A DNA stretch of 64,000 nt. Origin: Tessaracoccus flavus. Its GTDB lineage: Bacteria; Actinomycetota; Actinomycetes; Propionibacteriales; Propionibacteriaceae. The DNA lies in assembly GCF_001997295.1 (NCBI RefSeq), contig NZ_CP019605.1, forward strand, positions 1,054,001-1,118,000, given 5' to 3'. A program made the position numbers and the translations under genes. Every line of letters starts with the position of its first letter. The first letter of the stretch is position 1. This document shows, piece by piece, positions 8,261 through 18,395 of this stretch. The notes under the pieces are model-generated. The model saw only the letters and a program-made list of their open reading frames with translations, was not told the DNA's origin and did not search any database.

Positions 8261-8403
8261 GTGTTCCAGTGTGCACGCACGGCCTTCGCATCTCCGAATC
8301 GGGGTCGGCCTGAGCACAGGGCACGGGTACATTTGGTGGGCGGTGACGCTACGGCGGTGCAGCATTAGAACAAGTCGGCGAAATGTCGGAGGGGGTGCCT
8401 ACG

Positions 8404-9108
8404 ATGCGCCGCATGAACAAACGGACGTTGTGGACGGACTCCCTCACGGTGGACGGGATCGAGGCGGAGGTCACTTACAAGGACATCAAGAACATCCGCC
8501 TGCGCGTGCTGCCCCCCGACGGCCGTGTGCGCGTCTCGGCGCCGTACCGCACCCCCGCGGAGAACGTGGAGAGGTTCGTGATCAGCCAGCGCGACTGGAT
8601 CGTCCAGGCGCGTGCGAAGGCGCGGCTCATGGCACCCGCCCGGGAGCCCCTGACCGATGGGGGGCGCGCCCTGCTGTGGGGAGAATGGCACGAGGTCCGG
8701 TTGGAGGAGGGACGCCGCGTCAGCGCCCGAGTCGACGGCCGGACGATCAGGCTGAGCGCCGCGGACGAGGGGGAGCGCCGCCAGGCGCTTGAAAACCTCT
8801 ACCGCGCGGAGATCCAATCGGCCGTGCCGGCACTGCACGATCGGTGGGCGGCCATCACGGGGCGCGCGGCCTCGACCTTCCGGTACCGGCGGATGACCAG
8901 CCGATGGGGGAGTTGCCAGCCGGCCACCGGTGCCATCAGCCTCAACATCGCATTGGCCGAGCGGAGGCCCGAATTACTCGAGTACGTGCTCGTGCATGAG
9001 CTGACCCATCTGTGGGAGCGGGGGCACGGCCCCGCGTTCTACGCGCGGATGGATGCGGCTCTGCCGGACTGGCGGCGACGCCGGGGCCAGTTGAAGGGGC
9101 CTTTGTGA
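8404..9108 (+). CDS. YgjP/SprT-type zinc metallopeptidase family protein
   Basis: The protein (234 residues from ATG 8404) ends in a zinc-binding site HELTHLWERGHGPAF near residues 199-213 (HExxH plus a downstream His). Before it is the family block TSRWGSCQPATGAISLN. It resembles YgjP (DUF45, COG1451), cytosolic predicted metallopeptidases. GGAGGG at 8388-8393 fits ATG 8404 better than the in-frame ATG at 8383. The next gene starts with GTG overlapping its TGA stop, which implies coupled translation. Confidence 0.82.
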   Translation: MRRMNKRTLWTDSLTVDGIEAEVTYKDIKNIRLRVLPPDGRVRVSAPYRTPAENVERFVISQRDWIVQARAKARLMAPAREPLTDGGRALLWGEWHEVRLEEGRRVSARVDGRTIRLSAADEGERRQALENLYRAEIQSAVPALHDRWAAITGRAASTFRYRRMTSRWGSCQPATGAISLNIALAERRPELLEYVLVHELTHLWERGHGPAFYARMDAALPDWRRRRGQLKGPL

Positions 9109-9992
9109 CGACGCTGGAGGCGCAGGTCTGGCGCGCGGCGGCAGAAACCCACCGCGTGGAGGTCGAGGGCGAACTGGCCGACGTCGTCTACCGGCGCGAC
9201 CGCGGCCAGCGCCACCCCGTCGACGACTTCCTCTTCCACTACTACAACCTGCGGCCGAGCCAGCTCGCCCAGTGGCATCCCGGAGCGGGCGTGGCGCTGG
9301 ACGACGCCGCCGAGTACGCAGACCGCCCGTTCTACTCCTCCGTCGACGGTGTGGCACGCCTCGACGTGGGAGCCTTCCTGGCCAAGCGAGGGGCGACAGT
9401 GGTGACCGCGCGGGACCTCCTCGCCGCGACCGCCTCCGCAGCCCCCAGGTTCGGTTGCTTCGGGATGCACGAGTGGGCCATGGTCTACCGCCTCGAGCCC
9501 GACGAGACACGCCACCCCTACCTGCAACTGCGCTTCCCGCCGGACGCGCTGGCGAAGATCGTGGAGGACGTGGGGTGTCGATGTTCCCACTTCGACGCGT
9601 TCCGGTTCTTCACCCCCGCTGCGAAACCCCTCAACCTGGTCGCTCCCTCAAGGGATCGGCAGGCCGAGTTGGATCAACCGGGTTGCCTCCACGTGAATAT
9701 GGATCTGTACAAGTGGGCCTCGAAATTGAGCCCGGCCGTCCCGTCAACGGTCCTGCTGGACACGTTCCGGCTCGCGAGAAGGATCCGACGGGTGGACATG
9801 GCTGCGTCCGCCTACGACCTCAGCGATTGGGGAATTGAACCGATCCGTGTGGAGACGCCGGCGGGGCGGGCCGACTACGTCGAGCGCCAGAAGGGCTTTG
9901 CCGCGGAGGCGGCCCCCTTGAGGACCGCTCTGCTGGAGATCGCTGAAGATCTACTCAACCGGGAACCGTCGCTCGTGCGTAGACAAGGGTGA
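9105..9992 (+). CDS. Actinobacterial protein often named 3-methyladenine DNA glycosylase
   Basis: This 295-residue cytosolic protein belongs to an actinobacterial family usually labelled 3-methyladenine DNA glycosylase. Recognisable stretches are HPVDDFLFHYYNLRPSQLA near residue 35, FGCFGMHEWAMVY near 115, CSHFDAFRFF near 160 and CLHVNMDLYKW near 188. I see no helix-hairpin-helix or other proven glycosylase motif, so the functional name is weak. Start GTG 9105 overlaps the stop of the metallopeptidase gene (GTGA). Confidence 0.55.
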   Translation: MTTLEAQVWRAAAETHRVEVEGELADVVYRRDRGQRHPVDDFLFHYYNLRPSQLAQWHPGAGVALDDAAEYADRPFYSSVDGVARLDVGAFLAKRGATVVTARDLLAATASAAPRFGCFGMHEWAMVYRLEPDETRHPYLQLRFPPDALAKIVEDVGCRCSHFDAFRFFTPAAKPLNLVAPSRDRQAELDQPGCLHVNMDLYKWASKLSPAVPSTVLLDTFRLARRIRRVDMAASAYDLSDWGIEPIRVETPAGRADYVERQKGFAAEAAPLRTALLEIAEDLLNREPSLVRRQG

Positions 9993-10013
9993 AGCCTCTC
10001 GAAGGAGTTCCCC

Positions 10014-11351
10014 GTGACCCACACCGCGTGTTACCCGCACACCGCCGATAGATCGGTTTATGCTGCCGCTGGCTACCCAGTTCTTCCCCCTGCGAGGTCC
10101 AGCGTGTTTTCCTTCCCCGGCGCGAGGCGTCTCCTCACAGCCATGGCCGTGACCGCGATCCTGGCCACGGGATGCGCCCCGGGTGCCATGGCCCCGGACA
10201 TCCTGGCGACGCCCCGTCCTCCGGTTGTGGCCCCCGAGCCAAGCCCCGAGGACAGCGACCCCGCTCCGATCGGGGAGCCGACAAGCCCGGCGCCGACCGT
10301 TGTCTCCTCGCCGATCTTCACCCCCACCTCAAGGCCGACGCCCACCCTGACCTCCAGCCCGGTGCTGTCGCCTGAGCCAAGCCCCTCTCCTGAACCCCAA
10401 CCCACGCCGGCGGAAACCGAGACCGTCCGGCCCGAGCCGGAGGCGCCACCTGCGCCGCCGGCACTGCTGGAGCAGGGCGCCAGCGGCGACTCGGTGCGGG
10501 ACCTGCAGCACCGCCTGCTGCAGCTGGAGTGGTTCGAGGGGAAGATCACCGGAAGCTACGGCGACGCCACCCGGCTGGCCGTCGAAGGGTTCCAGACCAA
10601 GCGGGGGCTACGCGCCACCGGCGCCGTCGACCAGGCCACCCTCGACGTGCTGAACGCCATGACGCGTCAGCCCACGCAGGACGAGATGTACAACGTGCTG
10701 CGGCCCGGCCCTGCGATCCTCGCGCCCGGCAGCCAGGGCGACGACGTCAAGGACCTGCAGGCGAGGTTGAAGCAGATCGGCTGGTTCCACGACGCGATCG
10801 CCGAGACCTACGGGCCCAAGACGACGGAGGCGGTCCGTGGATTCCAGGAGAAGCGGCAGATCCCGGTCACGGGCGAGGTCGATCAGCGAACCCTTGACCG
10901 TCTTTACGGCATGACCCGCAAGCCGACCTCCGACGAACTCAACAACGTCGTGCCCGAGAAGGCGCCGACCCCGGCCATGGTGCTGGACGACCGCTGTCTG
11001 CAGGGCCGCGTCATCTGCATCTCGAAGTCGCAGCGCAGGCTCGCCTGGGTGATCGACGGCAAGATCCAGTCGACGATGGACGTCAGGTTCGGATCCGTGC
11101 AGACCCCCACTCGAAACGGCGTCTTCTCGGTCTACTGGAAGTCCCGCGACCATGTGTCCAGCCTGTACGACTCGCCGATGCCGTTCGCGCTGTTCTTCTC
11201 CGGCGGGCAGGCCGTCCATTATTCGGCGGACTTCGCGGCGCGTGGCTACGACGGCGCCTCCCACGGATGCGTCAACGTCCGTGACAAGCAGGCCGTCATG
11301 GCGCTCTTCGACGCCTCCCGCGAGGGGGACAAGGTCGTCGTCTATCAGTGA
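10014..11351 (+). CDS. Lipoprotein L,D-transpeptidase with two peptidoglycan-binding domains
   Basis: The product (445 residues) cross-links peptidoglycan outside the membrane. Order: a signal sequence ending in lipobox LATGC near residue 54, a Pro/Ser/Thr-rich linker (about 60-145), two PG_binding_1 domains (about 150-215 and 240-300), and a YkuD catalytic domain with H...SHGCVNVR, where Cys is the nucleophile (near residue 422). GTG 10014 has AAGGAG 7 bases upstream but gives an unusually long leader. GTG 10104 would give a normal signal peptide and follows a possible -10 (TTATGC near 10065). Both starts remain possible. Confidence 0.85.
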   Translation: MTHTACYPHTADRSVYAAAGYPVLPPARSSVFSFPGARRLLTAMAVTAILATGCAPGAMAPDILATPRPPVVAPEPSPEDSDPAPIGEPTSPAPTVVSSPIFTPTSRPTPTLTSSPVLSPEPSPSPEPQPTPAETETVRPEPEAPPAPPALLEQGASGDSVRDLQHRLLQLEWFEGKITGSYGDATRLAVEGFQTKRGLRATGAVDQATLDVLNAMTRQPTQDEMYNVLRPGPAILAPGSQGDDVKDLQARLKQIGWFHDAIAETYGPKTTEAVRGFQEKRQIPVTGEVDQRTLDRLYGMTRKPTSDELNNVVPEKAPTPAMVLDDRCLQGRVICISKSQRRLAWVIDGKIQSTMDVRFGSVQTPTRNGVFSVYWKSRDHVSSLYDSPMPFALFFSGGQAVHYSADFAARGYDGASHGCVNVRDKQAVMALFDASREGDKVVVYQ

Positions 11352-11439
11352 GCGATGTTCGCCTGCGGGCACCGTCGCTCTGCCCGAGGGCGCGGCCGTG
11401 GGCTAGTCTTCGTGCGTCCGGACGAAAGGGGCCTCGGTA

Positions 11440-12375
11440 GTGATCTGGCTGGCCATCGGAATGCAGGTTGTCTCCTCGTTCCTCTTCGCGAGCGGGGCGA
11501 TCCTGCAGAGTCTCGGAGTCAAGAGCACGTTCGATCCGACCGGCACGGCCTCGTCGAACCGGCTCACGATCGCCGGTCTGTTGTCGCTGTTCCGCATCCC
11601 CAAGTGGTTGCTCGGACTCACGTTCGTGTTCGCGGGAGCGGGCATCCACCTCGTCGCACTGTCGTTCGCGCCTGTCACGGTGGTGCAACCCGTCGGCATC
11701 CTGGCTGTTCCCTGGTCCGTCCTTCTGGCCGCCCGGATCCACAAGCACAAGCTCTCCGGGAAGATCTGGCGCGCGGTCGCGATCACAGTGACGGGCGTGG
11801 TGGGCTTCACGATGTTTTCCTCGACGTTCGCAACGGCGGTGCAGAACGTGACGTTCGCGCCGATGTTCGTTGCCTTCGTGGTGGTGTGCCTCGTGTGCGC
11901 GGTCCTGTCGTACGTCGCCACGAAGTCGGCTCCCTGGCTGAAGGCCATGATGTGGTCGTCGGTGGGAGCGACCTTCTACGGGCTGGCCTCCGGTCTCATG
12001 AAGGCAGCCATGGACATGATCCTCAAGCACGACCGATCCTTCGCCGAGCCCGCTGTCCTCGGCACCATCGCGATGATGGTGGCCTGCTACGGCCTCGGGG
12101 TGTGGATGATCCAGCAGGGCTACGCCTCAGGACCGGCGGAGATCACAGTGGGGACGATGACGACGGTGGATCCGTTCGTCGCAGTCCTGTTTGGCCTCCT
12201 CGTCCTCGGCGAGGGTGCAGGCATGGGGGTCGGGCCCGCACTCGGCATGGCTGGCTTCGGCGCGCTGGCCGTGTACGGCGTCGTTCTTCTGTCGAAGGAT
12301 CACCCGGACGCGATCGAAGAGCGCAGGGTCGCCGCTGAAGCCAACGCTCCCGCCGCCGCTCCTCCCATCTCCTGA
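11440..12375 (+). CDS. DMT/EamA-type multi-spanning transporter
   Basis: This 311-residue protein has about nine to ten hydrophobic helices and the two-fold repeated organisation of drug/metabolite transporters, with a short acidic and Ala/Pro-rich cytoplasmic tail. Substrate is unknown; resemblance also extends to NIPA-like magnesium transporters. Start GTG 11440 follows a -10-like TAGTCT at 11404. It lies 88 bases after the L,D-transpeptidase gene and converges on the next minus-strand gene. Confidence 0.72.
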   Translation: MIWLAIGMQVVSSFLFASGAILQSLGVKSTFDPTGTASSNRLTIAGLLSLFRIPKWLLGLTFVFAGAGIHLVALSFAPVTVVQPVGILAVPWSVLLAARIHKHKLSGKIWRAVAITVTGVVGFTMFSSTFATAVQNVTFAPMFVAFVVVCLVCAVLSYVATKSAPWLKAMMWSSVGATFYGLASGLMKAAMDMILKHDRSFAEPAVLGTIAMMVACYGLGVWMIQQGYASGPAEITVGTMTTVDPFVAVLFGLLVLGEGAGMGVGPALGMAGFGALAVYGVVLLSKDHPDAIEERRVAAEANAPAAAPPIS

Positions 12376-12393
12376 CGCGTCGTCGGCGAGTGC

Positions 12394-13038
12394 TCAGGGT
12401 GCTTCGACCGGCAGCGCGTTGAGGGCCACCCGACCCGATGGGGTGGTCAACACGATGGTCGAGTCCGCCTGGGGCATGTAGAACGTGACCTCGCGTTCGA
12501 CGGGCTCGCCTGCCCTGACGATGAACGAGCTGGGGTCCACCGGATCGTAGCTGTCCCGGCTCTCATTGGTGAAGGCGAACACCGCGAAACCGTATTCGCC
12601 CGTTTCGATCTCCACCCGGATGCGCAGACGCAGCTTCTGCTCGCCCCACTGGTAATCGACGATTTCGAAGATCCCGTCACCGTTGCCCTCGAACGGGATG
12701 TAGTTGCCCGTTCGGCTCTCGGTCGGGGTCGCCTGGGCGTCGGCGCTGGCGGAGACAGGTGCGGCTGGCTCGGCCGGGCCGCCGGTGAAGAACTGAGCAC
12801 CGACGAGCAGCGTCGCGATGAGGACGACCACGCCGATCACGATCCCCCAGACGCCCTTGCTCTTGCGCGGTGGGGTCAACTCTTCGATGGACGGTTGCCG
12901 GTGGTCGGACTGGCCGAACGGCTGGCGCGGGTCTCGGCCCTGAGCGTCGTGGAACTGCTGCGGACGCCAGTTCGGATCCTGCTGCGCCCACGGGTTGTTC
13001 TGCTGACTGCCCGGGGGAGGCCACTGCTGATTGCTCAT
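12394..13038 (-). CDS. Membrane-anchored protein with Gln/Pro-rich N-terminus, function unknown
   Basis: This 214-residue protein starts with a Gln, Pro and Asn-rich cytoplasmic stretch (MSNQQWPPPGSQQNNPW...), has one transmembrane helix near residues 50-72 (GVWGIVIGVVVLIATLLVGA), and then an external beta-rich domain. The outside domain resembles extracellular immunoglobulin-like (DUF4352-type) folds in pattern, but I do not recognise a named family. ATG 13038 is chosen because the upstream open frame runs into the start of the divergent DUF4192 gene. Confidence 0.6.
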   Translation of the reverse strand: MSNQQWPPPGSQQNNPWAQQDPNWRPQQFHDAQGRDPRQPFGQSDHRQPSIEELTPPRKSKGVWGIVIGVVVLIATLLVGAQFFTGGPAEPAAPVSASADAQATPTESRTGNYIPFEGNGDGIFEIVDYQWGEQKLRLRIRVEIETGEYGFAVFAFTNESRDSYDPVDPSSFIVRAGEPVEREVTFYMPQADSTIVLTTPSGRVALNALPVEAP

Positions 13039-13147
13039 GATCGATCCAGCGTACCCAGACCCGCCACCCGTCGTCACCGACGGGGAGGTTGTCCACAAGC
13101 AGGTACTGGCACGGCAATTGCGCGGTCCTCGTGCCGAAGGTGCAGGC

Positions 13148-14041
13148 ATGACGATACCTGTGATGAAATGCACCACCCGCGCGGACCTGCTCGCCGTGCC
13201 AGCCGTCCTGTTCGGATTCCACCCGGCGGAATCCTGCGTGGTGATGGGCATGGTCGGCTCGACCGTGGGGTTCACCGCCCGGTTGGACCTCGACTGGCAC
13301 CTGCGCGGACCACGGCAGATCTCGGCGCAGATCAGCAATGCCGCCCATGAGGTGGGCGCGGACGAGTTCGTGATCCTCGGCTACGCAGCCGACCCCGATC
13401 TTGCGTTCCTCTCCGTGACAGAACTCACCGCAGCCCTGGGTCCGACGCGGGTGCGGGAGTCACTCGTGACTGACGGAACTCGCTACTGGTCGCTCGACGA
13501 CGGGGAGCCGTTCCCGTTCGAGTTCGACACATCCTCGGTGGCGGCGCAGGCGGTCTATGAGGGGAGAGTCATCTCTCACGACCGCGCCGAAGCGGTGTCC
13601 GCCGTCGAGACCTGGCATCCCGCGAGTCCCTCCGAGGTCGATCGCGTCGTCGAGGCGCTGGGGGAGACTGCCGATCCCGAGGATCGGCTGTGGGAGCTGC
13701 TGCTGGCCGAGGACCGCCTGTCGGATGACGACGCCCTCGAGTTGGCGCTGCTTCTCTCTGACACCGAGCTGGCTGATGGCGTCGTCGGTGCGTTCACCAT
13801 CGAGTCGGCCAAGGCTGCCTGGCCCAATCTCCTCCGCGCGCGCACCGTCGTCCCTGAGGAGGGGCAGGGGGAGGTGCTGGCGGTGCTGGCGATGGCCTCC
13901 TGGCTCCGCGGGGGAGGAGCGGAGTACACCTCGCTCATCGAGCAGTTGGGCCGCGTGGCCCCGGACCATCCCGTGACCGGGACCTTGGAGGTGATGCACC
14001 AACTGGGGATCCCCCCGAGCCGGTGGTCCGAATGCGGGTAG
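13148..14041 (+). CDS. DUF4192 family protein
   Basis: This 297-residue protein starts MKCTTRADLLAVPAVLFGFHPAESCVVMG after a short lead, the DUF4192 N-terminal block. That block is a LAVPxLLGFxPxxSLV-type motif found across actinobacteria, often near fructokinase or sigma factor genes. Its biochemical role is unknown. No signal peptide is present. ATG 13148 has a weak GAAGG site; an ATG five codons on is also possible. The TAG stop is part of the -10 box of the next gene. Confidence 0.78.
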   Translation: MTIPVMKCTTRADLLAVPAVLFGFHPAESCVVMGMVGSTVGFTARLDLDWHLRGPRQISAQISNAAHEVGADEFVILGYAADPDLAFLSVTELTAALGPTRVRESLVTDGTRYWSLDDGEPFPFEFDTSSVAAQAVYEGRVISHDRAEAVSAVETWHPASPSEVDRVVEALGETADPEDRLWELLLAEDRLSDDDALELALLLSDTELADGVVGAFTIESAKAAWPNLLRARTVVPEEGQGEVLAVLAMASWLRGGGAEYTSLIEQLGRVAPDHPVTGTLEVMHQLGIPPSRWSECG

Positions 14042-14044
14042 TGT
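14039..14044 (+). promoter_or_regulatory. -10 box for the PfkB kinase gene (leaderless)
   Basis: TAGTGT lies 6 bases before ATG 14051, so transcription would start at or next to the start codon. Confidence 0.5.
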
Positions 14045-14050
14045 CATGCC

Positions 14051-14971
14051 ATGCGTTTCGTGGTGTGCGGTGAAGCCCTCATTGATCTGATGCCCGAGGA
14101 GTCGATCTCCCCGGCCGAAAGCCGGTGGATCGCCCGGTCGGGTGGCGGTCCACTCAACACGTCGGCGGCCCTGGCCAAGCTCGGCCGGGACTCGCACTTC
14201 CTGGGGCGGCTGAGCAACGACGCGTTCGGCCGACAGCTCCGCAGCCACCTCGAGGCGTCAGGCGTACAGACCGATATCTCCGTCTCCACCGACGACCCGA
14301 CGTCTGTGGCCGTGGTTTCGCTCGACGAACGCGGGCATGCCTCCTACACCTTCCACTTCGAGGGCACCAGCAACTTCAACTGGAAGGCCGACGAGTTCCC
14401 GGTCCTCGACAGCGACGACTGGCTGCATTTCGGCTCGATCGGTGCCGTCATCGGCCCCGGGGCGAAGCGGGTCCTCGACTTCGTGCGTTCCACCCAGGCG
14501 GCAGTCAGCTTCGACATCAACGTCCGCCCGTCGTGCCTTCCGGATCGCGCCGCCTACTTCGCGCTCGTGACCGACCTGATGACCGCCGTCGGCGGCCATG
14601 CGGGCATCGTCAAGGCCTCGGACGAGGACATTGCCTGGCTCGTGGACGATGACACCGACCCGCTCGGTTACGCCGAGGCCTGGGCGGCGGAGTTCGGGCT
14701 CAGCCTGTTCATCGTGACGCTCGGCGCCGACGGCGTCGCGGCGGTCAAGCCCGACGGACGGGTGATCCGGGTCCCTGGGAACCGGGTTCAGGTGGTGGAC
14801 ACCGTCGGCGCAGGGGACACCTTCATGGCGGGTTTCCTGTCCGCCTTCGCCGAGGATCCCGACAACGTCGCGGCGGCACTGGCGCGCGGGGCAGCGGCCG
14901 CCGCGATCGTCTGCACGCGCAAGGGCGCCCAACCGCCGTCCGCCGCGGAGGTGGACGCGTTCCTCGAGTGA
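14051..14971 (+). CDS. PfkB-family carbohydrate kinase, fructokinase-like
   Basis: This 306-residue ribokinase-family protein starts FVVCGEALIDLMP, has the GGGPLNTSAALAKLG glycine block at about residues 34-48 and the C-terminal GAGDTF anion-hole/catalytic motif near residue 256. It phosphorylates a sugar with ATP; the overall pattern fits fructokinase, but no pathway genes flank it. No ribosome binding site is seen, in agreement with leaderless transcription. Confidence 0.85.
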   Translation: MRFVVCGEALIDLMPEESISPAESRWIARSGGGPLNTSAALAKLGRDSHFLGRLSNDAFGRQLRSHLEASGVQTDISVSTDDPTSVAVVSLDERGHASYTFHFEGTSNFNWKADEFPVLDSDDWLHFGSIGAVIGPGAKRVLDFVRSTQAAVSFDINVRPSCLPDRAAYFALVTDLMTAVGGHAGIVKASDEDIAWLVDDDTDPLGYAEAWAAEFGLSLFIVTLGADGVAAVKPDGRVIRVPGNRVQVVDTVGAGDTFMAGFLSAFAEDPDNVAAALARGAAAAAIVCTRKGAQPPSAAEVDAFLE

Positions 14972-14994
14972 ATCGCGCCCCCGTGGCTCGGAGG

Positions 14995-15000
14995 TATATT
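14995..15000 (+). promoter_or_regulatory. -10 box of the leuS promoter
   Basis: TATATT preceded by GG gives a strong -10. The 5' UTR would be about 45 bases and contains a small hairpin (TTCGCG paired with CGCGAA) before the CAGGAG ribosome site. No T-box features are seen. Confidence 0.55.
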
Positions 15001-15053
15001 GAGCCTTCGCGCCGTCTGGGCGCGCCCGCGAACCAGCATCAGGAGAAATAGTC

Positions 15054-17519
15054 GTGAGCCAAGAGGCCGCACAGTACGACAAGGTCCAGGCCCAGGAGAA
15101 GTGGCAGGCTTTCTGGGAGGAAGACGAGACCTTCAAGCCCCTGGATGACGGGTCGCGTGAGCGCCGGTACGTGCTTGACATGTTCCCGTACCCGTCGGGC
15201 GACCTCCACATGGGTCACGCCGAGGCCTACGCGATGGGCGACGTCGTCGCCCGCTACTGGCGCCTGCGCGGCTACGACGTGCTGCACCCGATCGGCTGGG
15301 ACTCGTTCGGGTTGCCCGCGGAGAACGCGGCGATCAGGGCCGACGCCCACCCCGCCACCTGGACCTACAACAACATCGAGACGCAGGCCCGTTCGTTCAA
15401 ACGGTATGGGCTGAGCCTTGACTGGTCACGTCGCCTCCACACGTCGGACGAGGACTACTACCGCTGGACCCAGTGGCTCTTCAACCGGTTCTACGAGCGT
15501 GGGCTCGCCTACCGCAAGGACTCGTTCGTCAACTGGTGCCCGAAGGACCAGACGGTGCTGGCCAACGAGCAGGTCGTCGACGGCGCCTGCGAACGCTGCA
15601 AGACCCCCGTCACCAAGCGCAAGCTCAACCAGTGGTACTTCAAGATCACTGACTACGCCCAGGAGCTGCTCGACGACATGAGCCAGCTCGAGGGCGGCTG
15701 GCCGGACCATGTGCTCGCGATGCAGCGCAACTGGATCGGCCGTTCCGAGGGTGCGCACGTGGATTTCCGCGTCGAGGGCAGGCAGGCGCCGATCACGGTC
15801 TTCACGACCCGTCCGGACACCCTGTTCGGGGCAACGTTCATGGTGGTGGCTCCCGACGGCGAGCTGGCGCAGGAACTCGTCACGGACGAGTGCCGGCCGG
15901 CGTTCGAGGAGTACCTCGAGCAGGTGAAGCGGACCACCGAGATTCAACGCCAGTCGACCGAGAATGAGAAGACCGGTGTCTGGCTCGGGGTGCACGCCAC
16001 CAACCCCGTCAACGGTGAGCAGGTGCCCATCTGGGCCGCCGACTACGTCCTGGCCGACTACGGCACAGGCGCCATCATGGCGGTACCGGCCCACGACCAG
16101 CGTGACCTCGATTTCGCGCGGAAGTTCGACCTTCCGGTGAGGACCGTCCTCGACGTCGACGGCACCGATCCGGCGCAGACGGGCGTGGCCACCGTCGGCG
16201 ACGGGGCCTACATGAACTCCGGCCTCCTGGACGGACTCAGCGACAAGGCCGCGGGCGTTGCCCGCATCATCGAGCAGCTCGAGGCAGACCAGATGGGCAC
16301 CGGCACGGTCCAGTTCCGGTTGCGCGACTGGCTGCTGTCACGCCAGCGCTTCTGGGGTTGCCCCATCCCGGTGATCCACTGCCCGAGCTGTGGCGAGGTG
16401 CCGGTGCCCGACGATCAGTTGCCGGTCCGCCTCCCCGACCTCCGCGGCGCGGCGCTCGCCCCGAAGGGCACCTCCCCTCTGGCTTCTGCCACCGACTGGG
16501 TCAACGTCCCCTGCCCCTCCTGCGGTGAGGACGCCAGGCGCGACACCGACACCATGGACACCTTCGTCGACTCGTCCTGGTACTTCTTCCGCTACTGCTC
16601 GCCCGGCTACACCGAGGGCCCGTTCGACCCCCAGGACGTGCGCAACTGGATGCCGGTGGCGCAGTACGTCGGCGGCGTCGAGCACGCGATCTTGCACCTG
16701 CTCTACATGCGGTTCTTCTCCAAGGTGCTGCGCGACATGGGTCTGGTCGACTTCGACGAGCCCATGCTCCGGCTGCTCAACCAGGGCCAGGTCATTAACC
16801 AGGGCCGCGCCATGAGCAAGTCGCTCGGCAACGGCGTCGACCTGGGCAAACAGATCGACGAGTTCGGCGTCGACGCCGTGCGGCTCACGATGGTTTTCGC
16901 CGGACCGCCGGAGGACGACATCGACTGGGCCGAGATGTCCCCGGCATCGAGCCTGAAGTTCCTGCAGCGCGCCTACCGCCTGGCGGCCGACGTCACCTCG
17001 CCGCTCACGGTGGACTTCGCCGACGGTGACGCCCAGCTGCGAAAGGCCACCCACAAGGCGATCGCCGAGATCACGACGCTGCTCGATTCCGGTCGGTTCA
17101 ACGTGGCCGTGGCGCGGACGATGGAGCTGGTCAACGCCACCCGCAAGACCATCGACGGGCAGGCCGGACCCGCTGATCCCGCCGTGCGCGAGGCTGTCAT
17201 GTTTGTGGCCCAGTCGCTGAGCGTCGTCGCGCCGTACGTGGCCGAGGAGATGTGGGAAGTTCTGGGCCTGCAGCCGTCGGTGGCCAACAGCGCCTGGCCT
17301 GAGGCCGACCTCTCGCTCACGGTGGACGACACCGTGACGATGGTCGTGCAGATCCAGGGCAAGATCCGCGCGAAGCTCGAGGTCGCGGCTGACATCTCCG
17401 AGGACGAAGCCGTTGAGATGGCGCTCGCCGACGCGGGTGTCCAGCGGAGCCTCGACGGACGCGGGGTAGCCAAGGTGATCGCCCGGCTGCCGAAGATGCT
17501 GAGCATCGTCCCGCAGTGA
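15054..17519 (+). CDS. leuS: Leucyl-tRNA synthetase
   Basis: This 821-residue class Ia synthetase charges tRNA-Leu. It has the HIGH-type motif [11 protein letters not shown] at residues about 45-55, a zinc-type cysteine pair region ([12 protein letters not shown] near 180), an editing domain with [17 protein letters not shown] near 250, and the KMSKS-type loop AMSKSLGNG near 586. A C-terminal anticodon domain ends [13 protein letters not shown]. Length is normal for the family. Start GTG 15054 follows CAGGAG. It is followed by comEA after 84 bases. Confidence 0.97.
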   Translation: MSQEAAQYDKVQAQEKWQAFWEEDETFKPLDDGSRERRYVLDMFPYPSGDLHMGHAEAYAMGDVVARYWRLRGYDVLHPIGWDSFGLPAENAAIRADAHPATWTYNNIETQARSFKRYGLSLDWSRRLHTSDEDYYRWTQWLFNRFYERGLAYRKDSFVNWCPKDQTVLANEQVVDGACERCKTPVTKRKLNQWYFKITDYAQELLDDMSQLEGGWPDHVLAMQRNWIGRSEGAHVDFRVEGRQAPITVFTTRPDTLFGATFMVVAPDGELAQELVTDECRPAFEEYLEQVKRTTEIQRQSTENEKTGVWLGVHATNPVNGEQVPIWAADYVLADYGTGAIMAVPAHDQRDLDFARKFDLPVRTVLDVDGTDPAQTGVATVGDGAYMNSGLLDGLSDKAAGVARIIEQLEADQMGTGTVQFRLRDWLLSRQRFWGCPIPVIHCPSCGEVPVPDDQLPVRLPDLRGAALAPKGTSPLASATDWVNVPCPSCGEDARRDTDTMDTFVDSSWYFFRYCSPGYTEGPFDPQDVRNWMPVAQYVGGVEHAILHLLYMRFFSKVLRDMGLVDFDEPMLRLLNQGQVINQGRAMSKSLGNGVDLGKQIDEFGVDAVRLTMVFAGPPEDDIDWAEMSPASSLKFLQRAYRLAADVTSPLTVDFADGDAQLRKATHKAIAEITTLLDSGRFNVAVARTMELVNATRKTIDGQAGPADPAVREAVMFVAQSLSVVAPYVAEEMWEVLGLQPSVANSAWPEADLSLTVDDTVTMVVQIQGKIRAKLEVAADISEDEAVEMALADAGVQRSLDGRGVAKVIARLPKMLSIVPQ

Positions 17520-17603
17520 CCTCACGCTGACGACTCGGCGTGCCCTGTCCACAGGTGAGGATCCGCGTGGGAAAAGCGGGTCGACGCTGACGACGATGCG
17601 GGC

Positions 17604-18395
17604 ATGCAGCCCAACCAAGCCGAGGAACTGGCTCGCGCCCGGCTCGCGTTCGTCAGCGCCGGCCTGCCGCCGCTCAGCGCACCCCGTCGGGCTGCCCCCG
17701 AGGCGGATGCCGACGTCGCGCTGCCGGCCAACGCCGTACCGGATGGGGGCGCCGAGAGCGTCGAGCCGCTAACCCGCCCGGCCACGACGCCTGCGCCGTG
17801 GTCCATGCCCGCCGTGACCGCGCGACACGTGGCCGTCGTCGTGGTCCTGCTGCTGTGCGCGGTAGGAGTGGCGTTCGCGGCCCTGGGCCGCAGTGCCGCG
17901 ACGGAGATTCCTGTCGCCCCCGTCGTGGTCACTTCGACCCCACCACCCTCGCCGAGCGCACCGCCGACGGTGCGGGTGCATGTGGCAGGCGCGGTGGCCC
18001 GGCCGGGGGTCGTCCGGGTACCCGCCGCCTCCATCGTCCAGGACGCCCTCCTCGCCGCCGGCGGCCTGACCCCGGAGGCGGACGCGGCACTGCTCAACCT
18101 GGCGGCCCCCGTCGCTGACGGGATGCAGATCGTCGTCGGCACGGGGGACGAGCCGATGGGTGAGATCCGACAGGGCGATGGCGGGGAGGGAGGCAGCACC
18201 TCAGAGTTGGATCTCAACTCCGCCACCGCCGCGGAGTTGGAGTCCCTGCCCGGCATCGGCCCGGTGACGGCCGCGTCCATCGTGGCGTGGCGCGAGGAGC
18301 ATGGCCGCTTCACCTCCGTCGCTGAGCTCCAGGAGGTCAGCGGTATCGGACCCAAGACCTTTGAGAAACTGGCTCCGCTGGTCAGGGTGGGTTGA
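17604..18395 (+). CDS. comEA: ComEA-type DNA-binding competence protein
   Basis: This 263-residue protein has a cytoplasmic N-terminus, one membrane helix at about residues 72-92, a Pro/Ser linker, an SLBB domain (VRVHVAGAVARPGVVRVPA, about 115-175) and two helix-hairpin-helix motifs at 200-262 (LPGIGPVTAASIVAWR and VSGIGPKTFEKL). ComEA binds double-stranded DNA at the cell surface and hands it to ComEC. The comEC start ATG overlaps its stop (TGATG), so the two are coupled. Confidence 0.92.
   Translation: MQPNQAEELARARLAFVSAGLPPLSAPRRAAPEADADVALPANAVPDGGAESVEPLTRPATTPAPWSMPAVTARHVAVVVVLLLCAVGVAFAALGRSAATEIPVAPVVVTSTPPPSPSAPPTVRVHVAGAVARPGVVRVPAASIVQDALLAAGGLTPEADAALLNLAAPVADGMQIVVGTGDEPMGEIRQGDGGEGGSTSELDLNSATAAELESLPGIGPVTAASIVAWREEHGRFTSVAELQEVSGIGPKTFEKLAPLVRVG

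Noticed and set aside
12394..13338. Long form (314 residues) of the Gln/Pro-rich membrane protein
   Set aside because: The extra N-terminal 100 residues are antisense to the DUF4192 gene and lack protein-like composition.
14972..15053. T-box or leader peptide in front of leuS
   Set aside because: The leader is only about 45 bases, has no T-box bulge sequence and no Leu-rich small frame.
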